A stretch of 64,000 nucleotides of DNA from Acuticoccus sediminis (GTDB lineage Bacteria > Pseudomonadota > Alphaproteobacteria > Rhizobiales > Amorphaceae), in assembly GCF_003258595.1 (NCBI RefSeq), contig NZ_QHHQ01000007.1, positions 62,001-126,000 on the forward strand, written 5' to 3'. Position numbers and translations under genes: made by a program. The notes under the pieces were generated by a model. The model searched no databases. It was given only the letters and a program-made list of their open reading frames with translations, and was not told the DNA's origin. This document shows positions 36,914 to 45,611 of this stretch, piece by piece (position 1 is the first letter of the stretch; every line of letters begins with the position of its first letter).

Positions 36914-37143
36914 GGGTTGGTCCGTTCTTAAAAAGTGTCGCTGCGCCGATACTGCGTTAATACCATAGGTTGCGGAAACGCAATGGCAGAGGTCTAATCC
37001 ACTCGCCCCACCTTGGTAAAGCGTTAAGGCGCCGCCGATCGTGGTCGACGACCGGAGCGGCGTGCCGTGTCGGCCCAAAATGGCCGGGAGATTCGCCGCG
37101 CCGCCGATCAAGGGAGCGGGATGGTGCGCGGGTCCGCCGCGCC

Positions 37144-37164
37144 GCCGGCTTCTGAGAGGCCGGC
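37144..37164 (-). terminator. Hairpin at end of liv operon
   Basis: GCCGGC / GCCGGC 6-bp stem with a 9-nt loop starting 8 bp after the livF stop on the minus strand. No clear U-run. Confidence 0.4.
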
Positions 37165-37171
37165 CGGGCGG

Positions 37172-37918
37172 TCAGACCTCCAGCCACTCGCGGCGGATGT
37201 CCTGTCGGGTGGCGAACTCTGCCGGAGTTCCGGTGTAGACGATCTCGCCGTGACCCATGACGTAGACCCGCGCGGCGATCTTCAGCGCGATGGAGAGCTT
37301 CTGCTCGACCAGCAGGATCGCGACGCCCGCCCTGGCGATCTCGGCGATCAGCTCGCCCACCTGCGCGACGATCTTCGGGGCGAGGCCCTCGGTCGGCTCG
37401 TCGATCATGATGAGGTCCGGATCGCCCATCAGCGTGCGGCAGATGGTGAGCATCTGCTTCTCGCCGCCCGAGAGGACGCCGGCGGCCGTGTCGGCCCGGT
37501 TGCGCAGGTTGGGGAACATGTCGAGCATCTGCTCCACCGACCAGCGGCCGGGCCGGCGCATGTCCTTGATCCCGAGGAGGAGGTTCTGGCGCACCGTCAT
37601 CATCGGAAAGATGTCGCGGTTCTCCGGCACGTAGCCGAGGCCGGCGCGGGCGATCTCGTGGCTCGGCCTGCCGGAGATCAGCTCGCCCTTGAAGCGCACC
37701 TCGCCGACCGGCGCGACCTCGCCCATGATCGCCTTGACGGTGGTCGAGCGGCCGACGCCGTTGCGCCCGAGGAGGGCGACGACCTCGCCGGGAAAGACGT
37801 CGAGGTCCACGCCCTGCAGGACGTGGCTCTTGCCGTAGTAGGCGTTGAGGTTGCGTACCGCGAGGATCGGCGCTGTCGTGCCGGCCTCCGGGCGGTCGAG
37901 GACGTCGGTCGCGCTCAA
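37172..37918 (-). CDS. livF: Branched-chain amino acid-type ABC transporter ATPase LivF
   Basis: 248 aa from TTG 37918, which overlaps the livG stop as TTGA. ATPase that powers the LivHM channel. Walker A reads GRNGVGRST (residues 51-59), so the invariant Lys is Arg57; signature LSGGEKQM, Walker B LIMIDEPTEGL and switch LVEQ are normal LivF features. The substitution is real in the DNA (codon CGC). Arg at this place is seen from memory in some LivF relatives and LivG could carry the main ATPase activity. Last gene of livKHMGF. The substrate need not be an amino acid: many such systems import aromatic or carboxylic acids. Confidence 0.9.
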   Translation of the reverse strand: MSATDVLDRPEAGTTAPILAVRNLNAYYGKSHVLQGVDLDVFPGEVVALLGRNGVGRSTTVKAIMGEVAPVGEVRFKGELISGRPSHEIARAGLGYVPENRDIFPMMTVRQNLLLGIKDMRRPGRWSVEQMLDMFPNLRNRADTAAGVLSGGEKQMLTICRTLMGDPDLIMIDEPTEGLAPKIVAQVGELIAEIARAGVAILLVEQKLSIALKIAARVYVMGHGEIVYTGTPAEFATRQDIRREWLEV

Positions 37919-38688
37919 TGGGCTGCCTCCGCAAGAGTGGCCGCCTCGTCGCCGAGGTAGGCCTCGCGCACCTTCGGGTCGCCGCGGATCTCGTCCGGCC
38001 GGCCGGTGGCGATGATCTCGCCGTAGCACAGCACCGAGATGCGGTCGGCGAGGCCGAAGACGACGCCCATGTCGTGCTCGACGATGAGGAGCGTCTTGCC
38101 GCGCGTGGCCTGGGCGATGAGGGCGACGGCCCGCTCCGTCTCCGAGTGGCTCATCCCCGCGGTCGGCTCGTCCAGCATGATGACGTCGGCGCCGCCGGCG
38201 ATGGTGATCGCGATCTCGAGGGTGCGCTGGTCGGCGTAGGGGAGGAGCGCGGCCGGGAGGTTCGCCTTCTCCGTCAGGCCCACCTGGGCGAGGATCGCCG
38301 CGGTCTTGTCCTGCACCGCCTTGGAGGAGCGGATGCTCTTCCAGAACGCGTACTTCTGTCCCATCGACCAGAGGACGCCGCAGCGTACGTTCTCGCGCAC
38401 CGTCATGTTGGTGAAGACGGACGAGACCTGGAAGGATCGGGACAGGCCCTTGCGGTTCACCGCGTAGGCCGGCAGGCCCGAGATGCGCTCGCCGTTGAGC
38501 CGCACCTCGCCGGAGGTCGGCTTGAACATCCCCGAGACGAGGTTGAAGAGGGTGGACTTTCCCGCCCCGTTCGGCCCGATGATGGCGTGCCGCTCGCCCG
38601 GCTCGATGCTGAGGTTCACGCCGCGGATGATCTCGGCCGGGCCGAAGTTCTTCCTTAGGTCGACGATCTCGAGTGCGGGGGCGGTCAT
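37915..38688 (-). CDS. livG: Branched-chain amino acid-type ABC transporter ATPase LivG
   Basis: 257 aa. Walker A GPNGAGKST at residues 38-46 is intact. The LivG-specific RSFQVSSVFTNMTVRENV Q-loop region, a modified signature PYADQRTLEIA, Walker B VIMLDEPTAGM and IVEHDM follow. Starts with ATG overlapping the livM stop as ATGA. It pairs with LivF as a heterodimer on the membrane subunits. Confidence 0.94.
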   Translation of the reverse strand: MTAPALEIVDLRKNFGPAEIIRGVNLSIEPGERHAIIGPNGAGKSTLFNLVSGMFKPTSGEVRLNGERISGLPAYAVNRKGLSRSFQVSSVFTNMTVRENVRCGVLWSMGQKYAFWKSIRSSKAVQDKTAAILAQVGLTEKANLPAALLPYADQRTLEIAITIAGGADVIMLDEPTAGMSHSETERAVALIAQATRGKTLLIVEHDMGVVFGLADRISVLCYGEIIATGRPDEIRGDPKVREAYLGDEAATLAEAAH

Positions 38689-39956
38689 GCGTCGCTCCTC
38701 CGGGCGATGAGGCGCATCAGGGCGAGGCCGGCGCCGATGGGCACGAGGGCCACCAGCCAGGTCAGCGGCGAGCCGTGCGGCAGGGCGATGCCGAAGGGCT
38801 CGAACGTATCGCCGTAGCCGTTGGACCAGCGCACCGCGACCTCGATCACGACGACCAGCCCGGCGAGCGCGATGAGGGCGGCGAGGGTCATCTGCGACCA
38901 GCGGGCGAGGCGGGCCGCCGCGCCTGGCATGCGCACGCCGTTGACGAGGGCGACGACGATGCCGGCGAGCCCGTTCGGCGCGAACATCACGATCGTGATG
39001 AAGAGGAGGCCGAGGTACAGGAGCCACGCCTCCGAGTAGCCCGAGAAGCTCGACTGCATGAACGTCAGCACGATGGCGCCGAGGATCGGCCCGGCGAAGT
39101 ACCGGATGCCGCCGATATAGGCCATCAGCAGCACGAAGCCGGACGGGAGCAGCGAGAGGTTCTCGGGCGTGAAGATCTCGAAGTTGACCGCCGCCATGCC
39201 GCCGCCGACGCCGGCGAACCCGCCCGACGCGATGAAGACGAGGTAGCGCACCTGCTGCGGGTTGTAGCCCACGAACGCCGCGCGCTCGGGGTTGTCGCGC
39301 ACCGCCTCGGACATGCGCCCCAGCGGCGTGCGGGTGAAGGCGTACATGAGGACCGAGGCGACGAACGTCCAGAAGGCGATGAACCAGTAGACGTCGCTGA
39401 TCGGCCCCATCGTGAACTCGACCTCGTGGCCGAACAGCGTCACCGGGTCGAACCACTTCATGCGGTCACCGCTGATGCCTTCCTCGCCGCCGAAGACCGA
39501 GACGAAGATGAACGCGGCCGAGGCGACGAGCTCGGCGATGCCGAGAGAGATCATCGCGAACGGGATGCCGGCGCGGCGGCAGGAGGGCCAGCCGATGACC
39601 GCGCCCGCGAGCGCCCCGCCGGCGAAGCCGATCACCGGGAGGGCGAAGACGCCGGCGACGCCGAGGACGCTCTCCGGGATCCAGTTCATGGCGTGCATGG
39701 CGAGGTAGCCGCCGAGGCCGAAGTAGACGGCGTGGCCGAACGACAGGAGCCCCGCTCGCCCCAGGAGCATGTTGTAGGAGAGCGCGAAGACGATGTTGAT
39801 GCCCATCGAGTTGAGCAGCGTGTACCAGGTGCGCGACGGGCCGAGGGCCGGGATCGTGACCAGCACGGCGGCGAACACGAGGAACGGCAGCACCCGGTCG
39901 CGGAACTGCGCGAACCGCGTGGGGCCGAGCGCGACGGGGAGGGCGGTGTCGGTCAA
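38685..39956 (-). CDS. livM: Branched-chain amino acid-type ABC transporter permease LivM
   Basis: 423-aa inner-membrane permease. About ten hydrophobic helices, with the LivM hallmark NMLLGRAGLLSFGHAVYFGLGGY near residue 65 and TPLGRMSEAVRDNPERA in the cytoplasmic coupling loop. It starts with TTG overlapping the livH stop as TTGA. About 70 extra C-terminal residues add two hydrophobic segments beyond the usual LivM end. Works with LivH. Confidence 0.93.
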   Translation of the reverse strand: MTDTALPVALGPTRFAQFRDRVLPFLVFAAVLVTIPALGPSRTWYTLLNSMGINIVFALSYNMLLGRAGLLSFGHAVYFGLGGYLAMHAMNWIPESVLGVAGVFALPVIGFAGGALAGAVIGWPSCRRAGIPFAMISLGIAELVASAAFIFVSVFGGEEGISGDRMKWFDPVTLFGHEVEFTMGPISDVYWFIAFWTFVASVLMYAFTRTPLGRMSEAVRDNPERAAFVGYNPQQVRYLVFIASGGFAGVGGGMAAVNFEIFTPENLSLLPSGFVLLMAYIGGIRYFAGPILGAIVLTFMQSSFSGYSEAWLLYLGLLFITIVMFAPNGLAGIVVALVNGVRMPGAAARLARWSQMTLAALIALAGLVVVIEVAVRWSNGYGDTFEPFGIALPHGSPLTWLVALVPIGAGLALMRLIARRSDA

Positions 39957-40885
39957 AACTCGCGATCTCCCATCAGGCCACGCGGCCGAATCATCAGGAT
40001 GAGCACCAGCAGGAGGAAGGGCAGCATCGGCGCCAGCGAGGAGATCGAGATGCGCCCGACCTCCGTCATCTGGCCGAGCCCGGCCCAGCCGAACATGTCG
40101 TAGAAGGTGGCGTCGACGGCGACGGCGAAGGTCTGCAGCAGCCCGATCAGCAGCGAGGCGACGAACGCGCCGGCGAGCGAGCCCATCCCGCCGATGACGA
40201 CGACGACGAAGACGATCGGCCCCATGGCGTAGGCCATCGCCGGGTCGGTCACGAGGTAGTTGCCGCCGATCACCCCGGCGAGGCCGGCGAGGCCGCAGCC
40301 GATGCCGAACACGGTCATGAAGATCTTCGGCACGTTGTGGCCGAGGTGGCCGACCATGGCCGGATGCGTCAGCGCCGCCTGGATGATCAGCCCGGCGCGC
40401 GTCTTCTTCAGGAGCACGAAGAGGGCGATCAGCATCGTGATCGACACCGCCAGCATGAAGACGCGATAGGCCGGGTAGGAGGTGCCCCATAGCGTGAAGG
40501 CGGAGAAGTCGAGGAGGTGCGGGACCTTGTAGGGCACGGCGAGCTTGCCCCACACGATCTTGACGATCTCCTCGACGAGGTAGGCGAGGCCGAAGGTGAA
40601 GAGGAGCTCGGCGACGTGCCCGTTGGTGTGCACCTGCCGGAGGCCCCACCGCTCCACCGCCGCGCCGAGGAGGCCGACGAGGATCGGCGCCAGGAAGAGG
40701 GCGACCCAGAAGCCGGTCGCCGCGCCGATGGTGTACGCGAAATAGGCGCCGAGCATGTAGAAGCTGGCGTGCGCGAAGTTGAGGACCCCCATCATCGAGA
40801 AGATGAGGGTGAGCCCCGAGGACAGCATGAAGAGGAGCAGTCCGTACGTCACGCCGTTGAGGAGCGAAAAGACGATCGTTTCCAT
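39953..40885 (-). CDS. livH: Branched-chain amino acid-type ABC transporter permease LivH
   Basis: 310-aa inner-membrane permease with eight or so helices. NGVTYGLLLFMLSSGLTLIF at the N-terminus, VLNFAHASFYMLGAY and the late GGMGSLAGAFVASLLIG segment are standard LivH features. It follows the binding-protein gene after a 115-bp gap full of hairpins, and overlaps livM by 4 bp. Confidence 0.94.
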   Translation of the reverse strand: METIVFSLLNGVTYGLLLFMLSSGLTLIFSMMGVLNFAHASFYMLGAYFAYTIGAATGFWVALFLAPILVGLLGAAVERWGLRQVHTNGHVAELLFTFGLAYLVEEIVKIVWGKLAVPYKVPHLLDFSAFTLWGTSYPAYRVFMLAVSITMLIALFVLLKKTRAGLIIQAALTHPAMVGHLGHNVPKIFMTVFGIGCGLAGLAGVIGGNYLVTDPAMAYAMGPIVFVVVVIGGMGSLAGAFVASLLIGLLQTFAVAVDATFYDMFGWAGLGQMTEVGRISISSLAPMLPFLLLVLILMIRPRGLMGDREF

Positions 40886-40914
40886 GGATCCTGCCTGCTG
40901 GCGGCCGTCGTTCG

Positions 40915-40988
40915 GCGCCGCCCCGTGGGGGCGGCGCGCGTCTGCGCCCGGTCGCCGGGCGCAGTGAGGGCAGGGGCGCGGGCGCCCC
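40915..40988 (-). terminator. Three tandem GC hairpins between livK and livH
   Basis: Perfect 10-bp stem 40915-40937 (3-nt loop), perfect 10-bp stem 40942-40964 (CTGCGCCCGG / CCGGGCGCAG, loop TCG), and a shorter dyad GGGGCGC / GCGCCCC at 40973-40988. They fill the gap after the abundant binding protein gene. Likely roles are partial termination or protection of the livK mRNA 3' end. Confidence 0.6.
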
Positions 40989-41000
40989 GAGGGCGGACCG

Positions 41001-42233
41001 TCAGTTCGGCCGGTCCATCTTGCAGGTGGTCTCGGTCTTGGTCGCGGCGGCGTCGATCATGCCGTTTTCGACGGTCTTGAAGCCGAAGGGCGTGCCTTCG
41101 ACGGTGCCCGGCACGTCGTCCGACAGGATCGAGATGTAGAGATCCTGCAGGAGCTGGTGGTTGTCGGCGCGCATGGTGACGTGGCCGTAGGGGCTGTCGG
41201 CCTCCATGCCCTCGAGCGCCATCGCCACCTCGGTGGGCTCGTTGCTGCCGGCCTTCTCGGCGGCGGCCTTCAGCATGTCCATCAGGGTGAAGATGCGCAG
41301 GTAGTAGTAGTCGAGGCCGAACTCGTCCTCGAAGTCCTTGATCGCCTCGAGCTGCTCTTCCGACGCGTCGAGGTTCTCGTGGAACTCGCTGACCTGCATC
41401 ACGCGGCCGACGGCCGACTGGCCCATCGCGGTGACCGCGCCGAGACCGCCGCCATAGTAGGTGAGGAACGGCGCCTCGAGGCCCGCTTCCGACGCGGACT
41501 TGATGAGGAGCTGCATGTCCGCGCCCCAGTTGCCGGTGATCACCGCGTCGGCGCCGGAGGACATGATCTTCTGGATGTAGGGGGTGAAGTCCTTCACCTT
41601 GCCGAGGGGGTGAAGCTCGTTGCCGACGATCTCGATGTCGGGCCGCTTCTCCTTGATCTGCGAGACCGCCGCGTCCGCGACGGCCTTACCGAACGAATAG
41701 TCCTGGCCGATGATGTAGACGCTCTTGATGTCGGGCTGGCTTTCCAGCCAGTCGGTGATCGCGTTCATCTTCATGTCGGCGTCCGCGTCGAAGCGGAAGT
41801 GCCAGAAGGAACAGCGGTCGTTGGTGAAGGCGGGGTCGACGGCGGCGTAGTTGAGGAACAGCACCGGCTCGTCGGGATTGCGCTTGTTGTGCTTCTCGAC
41901 ACCCTCGATGAGGGCGGAGGCGATGGACGAGCCGTTGCCCTGGGTGACGAACTGGAATCCCTCGTCGATGGCGCGCTGAAGCTGGACGAGGCTCTCGCGG
42001 GGGTTGGTCTGACCGTCGAACGGCTCGACGACGACCTTCGCGCCGTTGATGCCGCCCTCGGCGTTGATCTTGTTGGCCGCCGCGGTGAAATGCTTGAGAC
42101 CCTGGTCGCCCACGTTGGCGAAGGGGCCGGACAGCCCTTCGATGTAGGCAATCCGGAACGTGTCGTCTTGTGCCATTGCTGAAGACGCAAGTAGTGCGAA
42201 CGTCGCCGCGGTGGCGAGCGCGAACTTCTTCAT
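41001..42233 (-). CDS. livK: Branched-chain amino acid-type ABC transporter substrate-binding protein
   Basis: 410 aa. Sec signal peptide MKKFALATAATFALLASSAMA (cleavage after residue 21), so periplasmic. Type 1 periplasmic-binding fold: IAYIEGLSGPFANVGDQ at the N-terminus, GGINGAKVVVEPFDGQTNP, then the second lobe with YIIGQDYSFGKAV. Start ATG 42233 has GGGAGGAAATTG upstream, an excellent site. Ligand unknown; adjacency to acyl-CoA dehydrogenase genes suggests an organic acid. First gene of the liv operon, divergent from the ACAD operon. Confidence 0.93.
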   Translation of the reverse strand: MKKFALATAATFALLASSAMAQDDTFRIAYIEGLSGPFANVGDQGLKHFTAAANKINAEGGINGAKVVVEPFDGQTNPRESLVQLQRAIDEGFQFVTQGNGSSIASALIEGVEKHNKRNPDEPVLFLNYAAVDPAFTNDRCSFWHFRFDADADMKMNAITDWLESQPDIKSVYIIGQDYSFGKAVADAAVSQIKEKRPDIEIVGNELHPLGKVKDFTPYIQKIMSSGADAVITGNWGADMQLLIKSASEAGLEAPFLTYYGGGLGAVTAMGQSAVGRVMQVSEFHENLDASEEQLEAIKDFEDEFGLDYYYLRIFTLMDMLKAAAEKAGSNEPTEVAMALEGMEADSPYGHVTMRADNHQLLQDLYISILSDDVPGTVEGTPFGFKTVENGMIDAAATKTETTCKMDRPN

Positions 42234-42250
42234 CAATTTCCTCCCATTGT

Positions 42251-42338
42251 CCCGCTTATACTGCGGGTGGATCTGGCGTCCGCCGCCAGAAAACCGAGAA
42301 ATCCTCGGGTTGTCAACCCGTTGTCGAAACGCTATTCT
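42251..42338. promoter_or_regulatory. Divergent promoters livK / ACAD operon with shared palindromic operator
   Basis: Plus strand: TTGTCA (42310-42315), 17 nt, TATTCT (42333-42338), about 30 bp before the ACAD start. Minus strand: TTGACA (complement of 42311-42316), 17 nt, TTTTCT (complement of 42288-42293). Both -35 boxes lie inside the dyad CGGGTTG-T-CAACCCG at 42306-42320. Two more dyads, CCGAG-N5-CTCGG at 42294-42308 and CCCGC-N7-GCGGG at 42251-42267, cover the minus-strand spacer and leader. A regulator bound here would control import and catabolism together; the IclR protein 8 kb away is a candidate. Confidence 0.6.
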
Positions 42339-42370
42339 GCACTGCAAAACAGAAACGACAGGGTCGAAAC

Positions 42371-43537
42371 ATGTCCGAGGACAGCGCCGAACTGGCGCAG
42401 TTTCGCGCCGACGTGGCGGCATGGCTGGACGCCAATTGCCCCGATGAGATGCGCGACGGCGCCACCGACCATGACAGCATCTGCTGGGGCGGTCGCCACT
42501 TCGTGTTCCAGTCCGACGCGCAGCGCCTCTGGCTGGAGCGGATGGCGCAACGCGGCTGGACCGCGCCGCGCTGGCCGGCCGAATACGGCGGCGGCGGTCT
42601 GACGCGCGAGGAGGACAAGGTCCTGCGGGAGGAGATGGCCCGCATCCACGCGCGCGTGCCCCTGTTCTCCTTCGGCCTCATGATGCTCGGCCCCGCGCTC
42701 CTCGCCTTCGGCCGCGAGGACCAGAAGCGTGAGCACCTGCCGAGGATCGTGCGCGGCGAGATCCGCTGGTGCCAGGGCTATTCGGAGCCCGGCGCCGGGT
42801 CTGACCTCGCCAGCCTGCAGACGCGCGGCGTCCTCGACGGCGACGAGTGGGTGATCAACGGGCAGAAGATCTGGACGTCCTGCGCCGACCAGTCCGACAT
42901 GATCTTCTGCCTCGTGCGCACCGACCGGGAGGCGCCGAAGCACCGCGGCATCTCCTTCCTCCTCGTCGACATGGACCAGCCGGGGATCGAGACGCGGCCG
43001 ATCAAGCTCATCTCCGGCCGCTCACCCTTCTGCGAGACCTTCTTCACCGATGCGCGCACCCACAAGGACAACGTCGTCGGCGAGGTGAACCGCGGCTGGG
43101 ACGTTGCCAAGTACCTGCTGACGCACGAGCGCGCCGGCGTCGGCGGCTTCCTGCAGACGCTCGCCGCCGGCCGCTCCCTCGCCGAGATCCTCAACGACGC
43201 GGGCACGCTGGACGATCCGGTGCTGCGCGCCGGGGCGATGCGGTGCGAGGTGGACAGCCTCGCCTTCTCGCTCACCTGCGACCGCTACGCCGATCAGGCG
43301 AAGGCCGGGCACGGCACCGGCGACGCCTCGGCGATGCTCAAGTACCTCGGCACCGAGATCAACAAGGACAGGCTGGAACTCATCATGTCGGCGCTCGGCA
43401 GCGAGGCGACCGACTGGGAGGGCGACGAGGGGATCGCCGCCAACTGGCTGCGCACCAAGGCCAACTCCATCGAGGGCGGCACCTCGGAGATCATGCTCTC
43501 CATCATCTCCCGCCGGATTCTGGAGCTGCCGCAGTGA
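42371..43537 (+). CDS. Acyl-CoA dehydrogenase, catalytic (alpha) subunit type
   Basis: 388 aa. FAD-dependent desaturase of acyl-CoA thioesters. CQGYSEPGAGSDLASL for FAD/substrate contacts; the candidate catalytic base is Glu253 in LLTHERAG, the position used by isovaleryl-CoA-type and ChsE4-type enzymes. The usual C-terminal EGT catalytic site is replaced by EGGTSEI. ATG 42371 lies 32 bp after a good -10. It overlaps the next ACAD gene as GTGA. Pairing with a base-less partner suggests an alpha2beta2 enzyme, as in steroid side-chain oxidation. Confidence 0.92.
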   Translation: MSEDSAELAQFRADVAAWLDANCPDEMRDGATDHDSICWGGRHFVFQSDAQRLWLERMAQRGWTAPRWPAEYGGGGLTREEDKVLREEMARIHARVPLFSFGLMMLGPALLAFGREDQKREHLPRIVRGEIRWCQGYSEPGAGSDLASLQTRGVLDGDEWVINGQKIWTSCADQSDMIFCLVRTDREAPKHRGISFLLVDMDQPGIETRPIKLISGRSPFCETFFTDARTHKDNVVGEVNRGWDVAKYLLTHERAGVGGFLQTLAAGRSLAEILNDAGTLDDPVLRAGAMRCEVDSLAFSLTCDRYADQAKAGHGTGDASAMLKYLGTEINKDRLELIMSALGSEATDWEGDEGIAANWLRTKANSIEGGTSEIMLSIISRRILELPQ

Positions 43538-44667
43538 GCCTCGCCGAGACCGACGACGAGGCGCTGCTGCGCGAGGCGGCGCGCGGCTTCCTCGACGACG
43601 CCGCGCCGGTGTCGCGCCTGCGCGCCATGCGGGACGACGGTCGCACCGGCGACCCGGACCTCTGGGCGCGGATGGTGGAGATGGGCTGGGCCGGCGTCCT
43701 CGTTCCCGAGGCTGCGGGCGGGGCCGACATGGGCCACCGCGCCGCGGGCATCCTCGCCGAGGAGATGGGCCGCACGCTCGCCGTCTCGCCGTTCCTGTCG
43801 ACCGCGGTGATCGCCGCGACGGCGCTCCGGCTGGCCGGCGGTCCGGCCGCCGGGGAGGCGCTCGGCGCCATCGCCGCGGGGCGCAGGACCTACGCCGTCG
43901 CCGTCGACGAGGGCCGCAAGTTCGCCCCCGCCGCCACCGGGATGACGGCGGAGCGCTCCGGCAACGGCTATTCCCTCACCGGCACCAAGACCTTCGTCGC
44001 CGACGGGGCGAACGCGGCACGCATCCTCGTCGTCGCCCGGACGTCCGGCACGCCGGGGGATGCCGTCGGCCTCACCCTCTTCGACCTGGAGCGCGGCCGC
44101 GCCGGGATCGCCGCCGATCCGGGCCGGTCCATCGACTCGCTCGACCGCGCGACGATCCGTTTTCAGGACGTCGAGGCGACCGGGGCGGACATCGTCGGCG
44201 CGCAGGACGAGGCGCTTTCGGTCCTGTCGCCGGCGCTGCGGGCGGGTCAGGCCGCGCTCGCCGCCGAAATGACGGGCTTGTCGGCAGCCGCGTTGCATTT
44301 AACCATAGCGTTCATGAAAGAGCGCAGGCAATTCGATCGACCCATCGGCTCGTTCCAGGCGTTGCAGTTCCGTGCGGCGCACCTGTGGAGCGATATCGAG
44401 ATGACGGCGTCGACGATCGTCAACGCGGGGCGCATGCTGGATACCGATCCCCAACGCGCCACGCTGGCGGTCTCCCTCGCCAAGGCGCGCGCGACCGCAA
44501 CGGCGCGGCTCGCTGTGTCGGAGGGCGTGCAGCTTCACGGCGGAGTGGGCGTGACCGACGCGCTCGACATGGGGTTTTACATGAAGCGTGCCCGCGTCGG
44601 CGCGGAGTGGCTGGGCGACTACGGCTACCACGCCGCCGAGGTGGCCCGTGAGCGAGGACTGCGATGA
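43534..44667 (+). CDS. Acyl-CoA dehydrogenase, non-catalytic (beta) subunit type
   Basis: 377 aa from GTG 43534, overlapping the preceding stop, with GGAG 8 nt upstream. Has the ACAD fold, with RRQFDRPIGSFQALQFRAA and QLHGGVGVTD, but no Glu at the HER position of its partner (LRAGQAALAAE instead) and no C-terminal EGT segment. This matches the structural subunits that pair with active ACADs in mycobacterial steroid catabolism (family knowledge). Probably inactive alone. Followed closely by the SDR gene. Confidence 0.9.
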   Translation: MSLAETDDEALLREAARGFLDDAAPVSRLRAMRDDGRTGDPDLWARMVEMGWAGVLVPEAAGGADMGHRAAGILAEEMGRTLAVSPFLSTAVIAATALRLAGGPAAGEALGAIAAGRRTYAVAVDEGRKFAPAATGMTAERSGNGYSLTGTKTFVADGANAARILVVARTSGTPGDAVGLTLFDLERGRAGIAADPGRSIDSLDRATIRFQDVEATGADIVGAQDEALSVLSPALRAGQAALAAEMTGLSAAALHLTIAFMKERRQFDRPIGSFQALQFRAAHLWSDIEMTASTIVNAGRMLDTDPQRATLAVSLAKARATATARLAVSEGVQLHGGVGVTDALDMGFYMKRARVGAEWLGDYGYHAAEVARERGLR

Positions 44668-44707
44668 GTTTTGGAATGCATGCGTCTGCAAGCCGGAGGC
44701 CGGCGCC

Positions 44708-45601
44708 TTGATCCGCTTCGACGACCGGGTGGCGATCGTCACCGGGGCGGGCGCCGGCATCGGCCGTGCCCACGCGCTGGGACTGGCCGAGCGCGGCGCC
44801 CGGGTGATCGTGAACGACTTCGCCGACCCGATGCCCGTGGTCGAGGAGATCCGGGCTGCCGGCGGCACGGCGATGCCCTGCGGGGCCGACGTCTCCGACG
44901 TCGCCGCGGTCAACCGGACCATGGAGCGCGCTGTCGCCGAGTGGGGCAGGGTGGACATCGTCGTCAACAACGCCGGTATCCTGCGCGACAAGTCGTTCGC
45001 GAAGATGCCGCTGGAGGACATGCGCCTCGTCCTCGACGTGCACCTCATCGGCTCGGTCAACGTCACCAACGCCGCCTGGCCGATCATGCGCGAGCAGGGC
45101 TATGGGCGCGTCCTCTTCACCTCGTCGTCGTCGGGGCTCTACGGCAATTTCGGTCAGGCCAACTACGGCGCCGCGAAGGCCGCGATGGTCGGCCTCATGA
45201 ACGTCCTCGCCATCGAGGGCGAGCGCTACGGCATCCGCGTCAACTGCCTCGCCCCGACCGCGACGACGCAGATGACCGCCGAGCTCCTTTCGCCCGAGGC
45301 GGCCGAGGTGCTCGACCCCGCGACCATAACTCCCGGCGTCCTGTGGCTCGTCTCGGACGACGCGCCCTCCAAGATGATCATGGGGGCCGGCGGCGGCTGC
45401 TTCACCGAGATCCGCATCACCGAGACGCCCGGCATCACGCTTCCCGCCGGGTCGCTGACGCCCGAGGAGGTCGCGGCGCGGGCCGCGGCGATCCGCGATC
45501 CGGAGGGTGCGGCGCCCTTCGTCAACGCATTCTCGCAAACCAACACCTTCGTCGAACGCGCCATCGCACTGCGCCGCGCGGCGACGTCCAAGACCGCCTG
45601 A
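44708..45601 (+). CDS. SDR family oxidoreductase, MFE-2/HSD17B4-like (3-hydroxyacyl-CoA dehydrogenase)
   Basis: 297 aa from TTG 44708, chosen because GGAGG lies 8 nt upstream and it gives the conserved start [15 protein letters not shown]; an in-frame GTG at 44648 would overlap the ACAD gene. TGAGAGIG coenzyme motif, [12 protein letters not shown] and catalytic Ser/Tyr/Lys ([20 protein letters not shown]) match the N-terminal domain of multifunctional enzyme type 2, which oxidises (3R)-hydroxyacyl-CoA. Extra C-terminal residues 250-297 are helical. It sits between an ACAD pair and a thiolase, consistent with beta-oxidation. Confidence 0.9.
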   Translation: MIRFDDRVAIVTGAGAGIGRAHALGLAERGARVIVNDFADPMPVVEEIRAAGGTAMPCGADVSDVAAVNRTMERAVAEWGRVDIVVNNAGILRDKSFAKMPLEDMRLVLDVHLIGSVNVTNAAWPIMREQGYGRVLFTSSSSGLYGNFGQANYGAAKAAMVGLMNVLAIEGERYGIRVNCLAPTATTQMTAELLSPEAAEVLDPATITPGVLWLVSDDAPSKMIMGAGGGCFTEIRITETPGITLPAGSLTPEEVAARAAAIRDPEGAAPFVNAFSQTNTFVERAIALRRAATSKTA

Positions 45602-45611
45602 GAGGATATCC

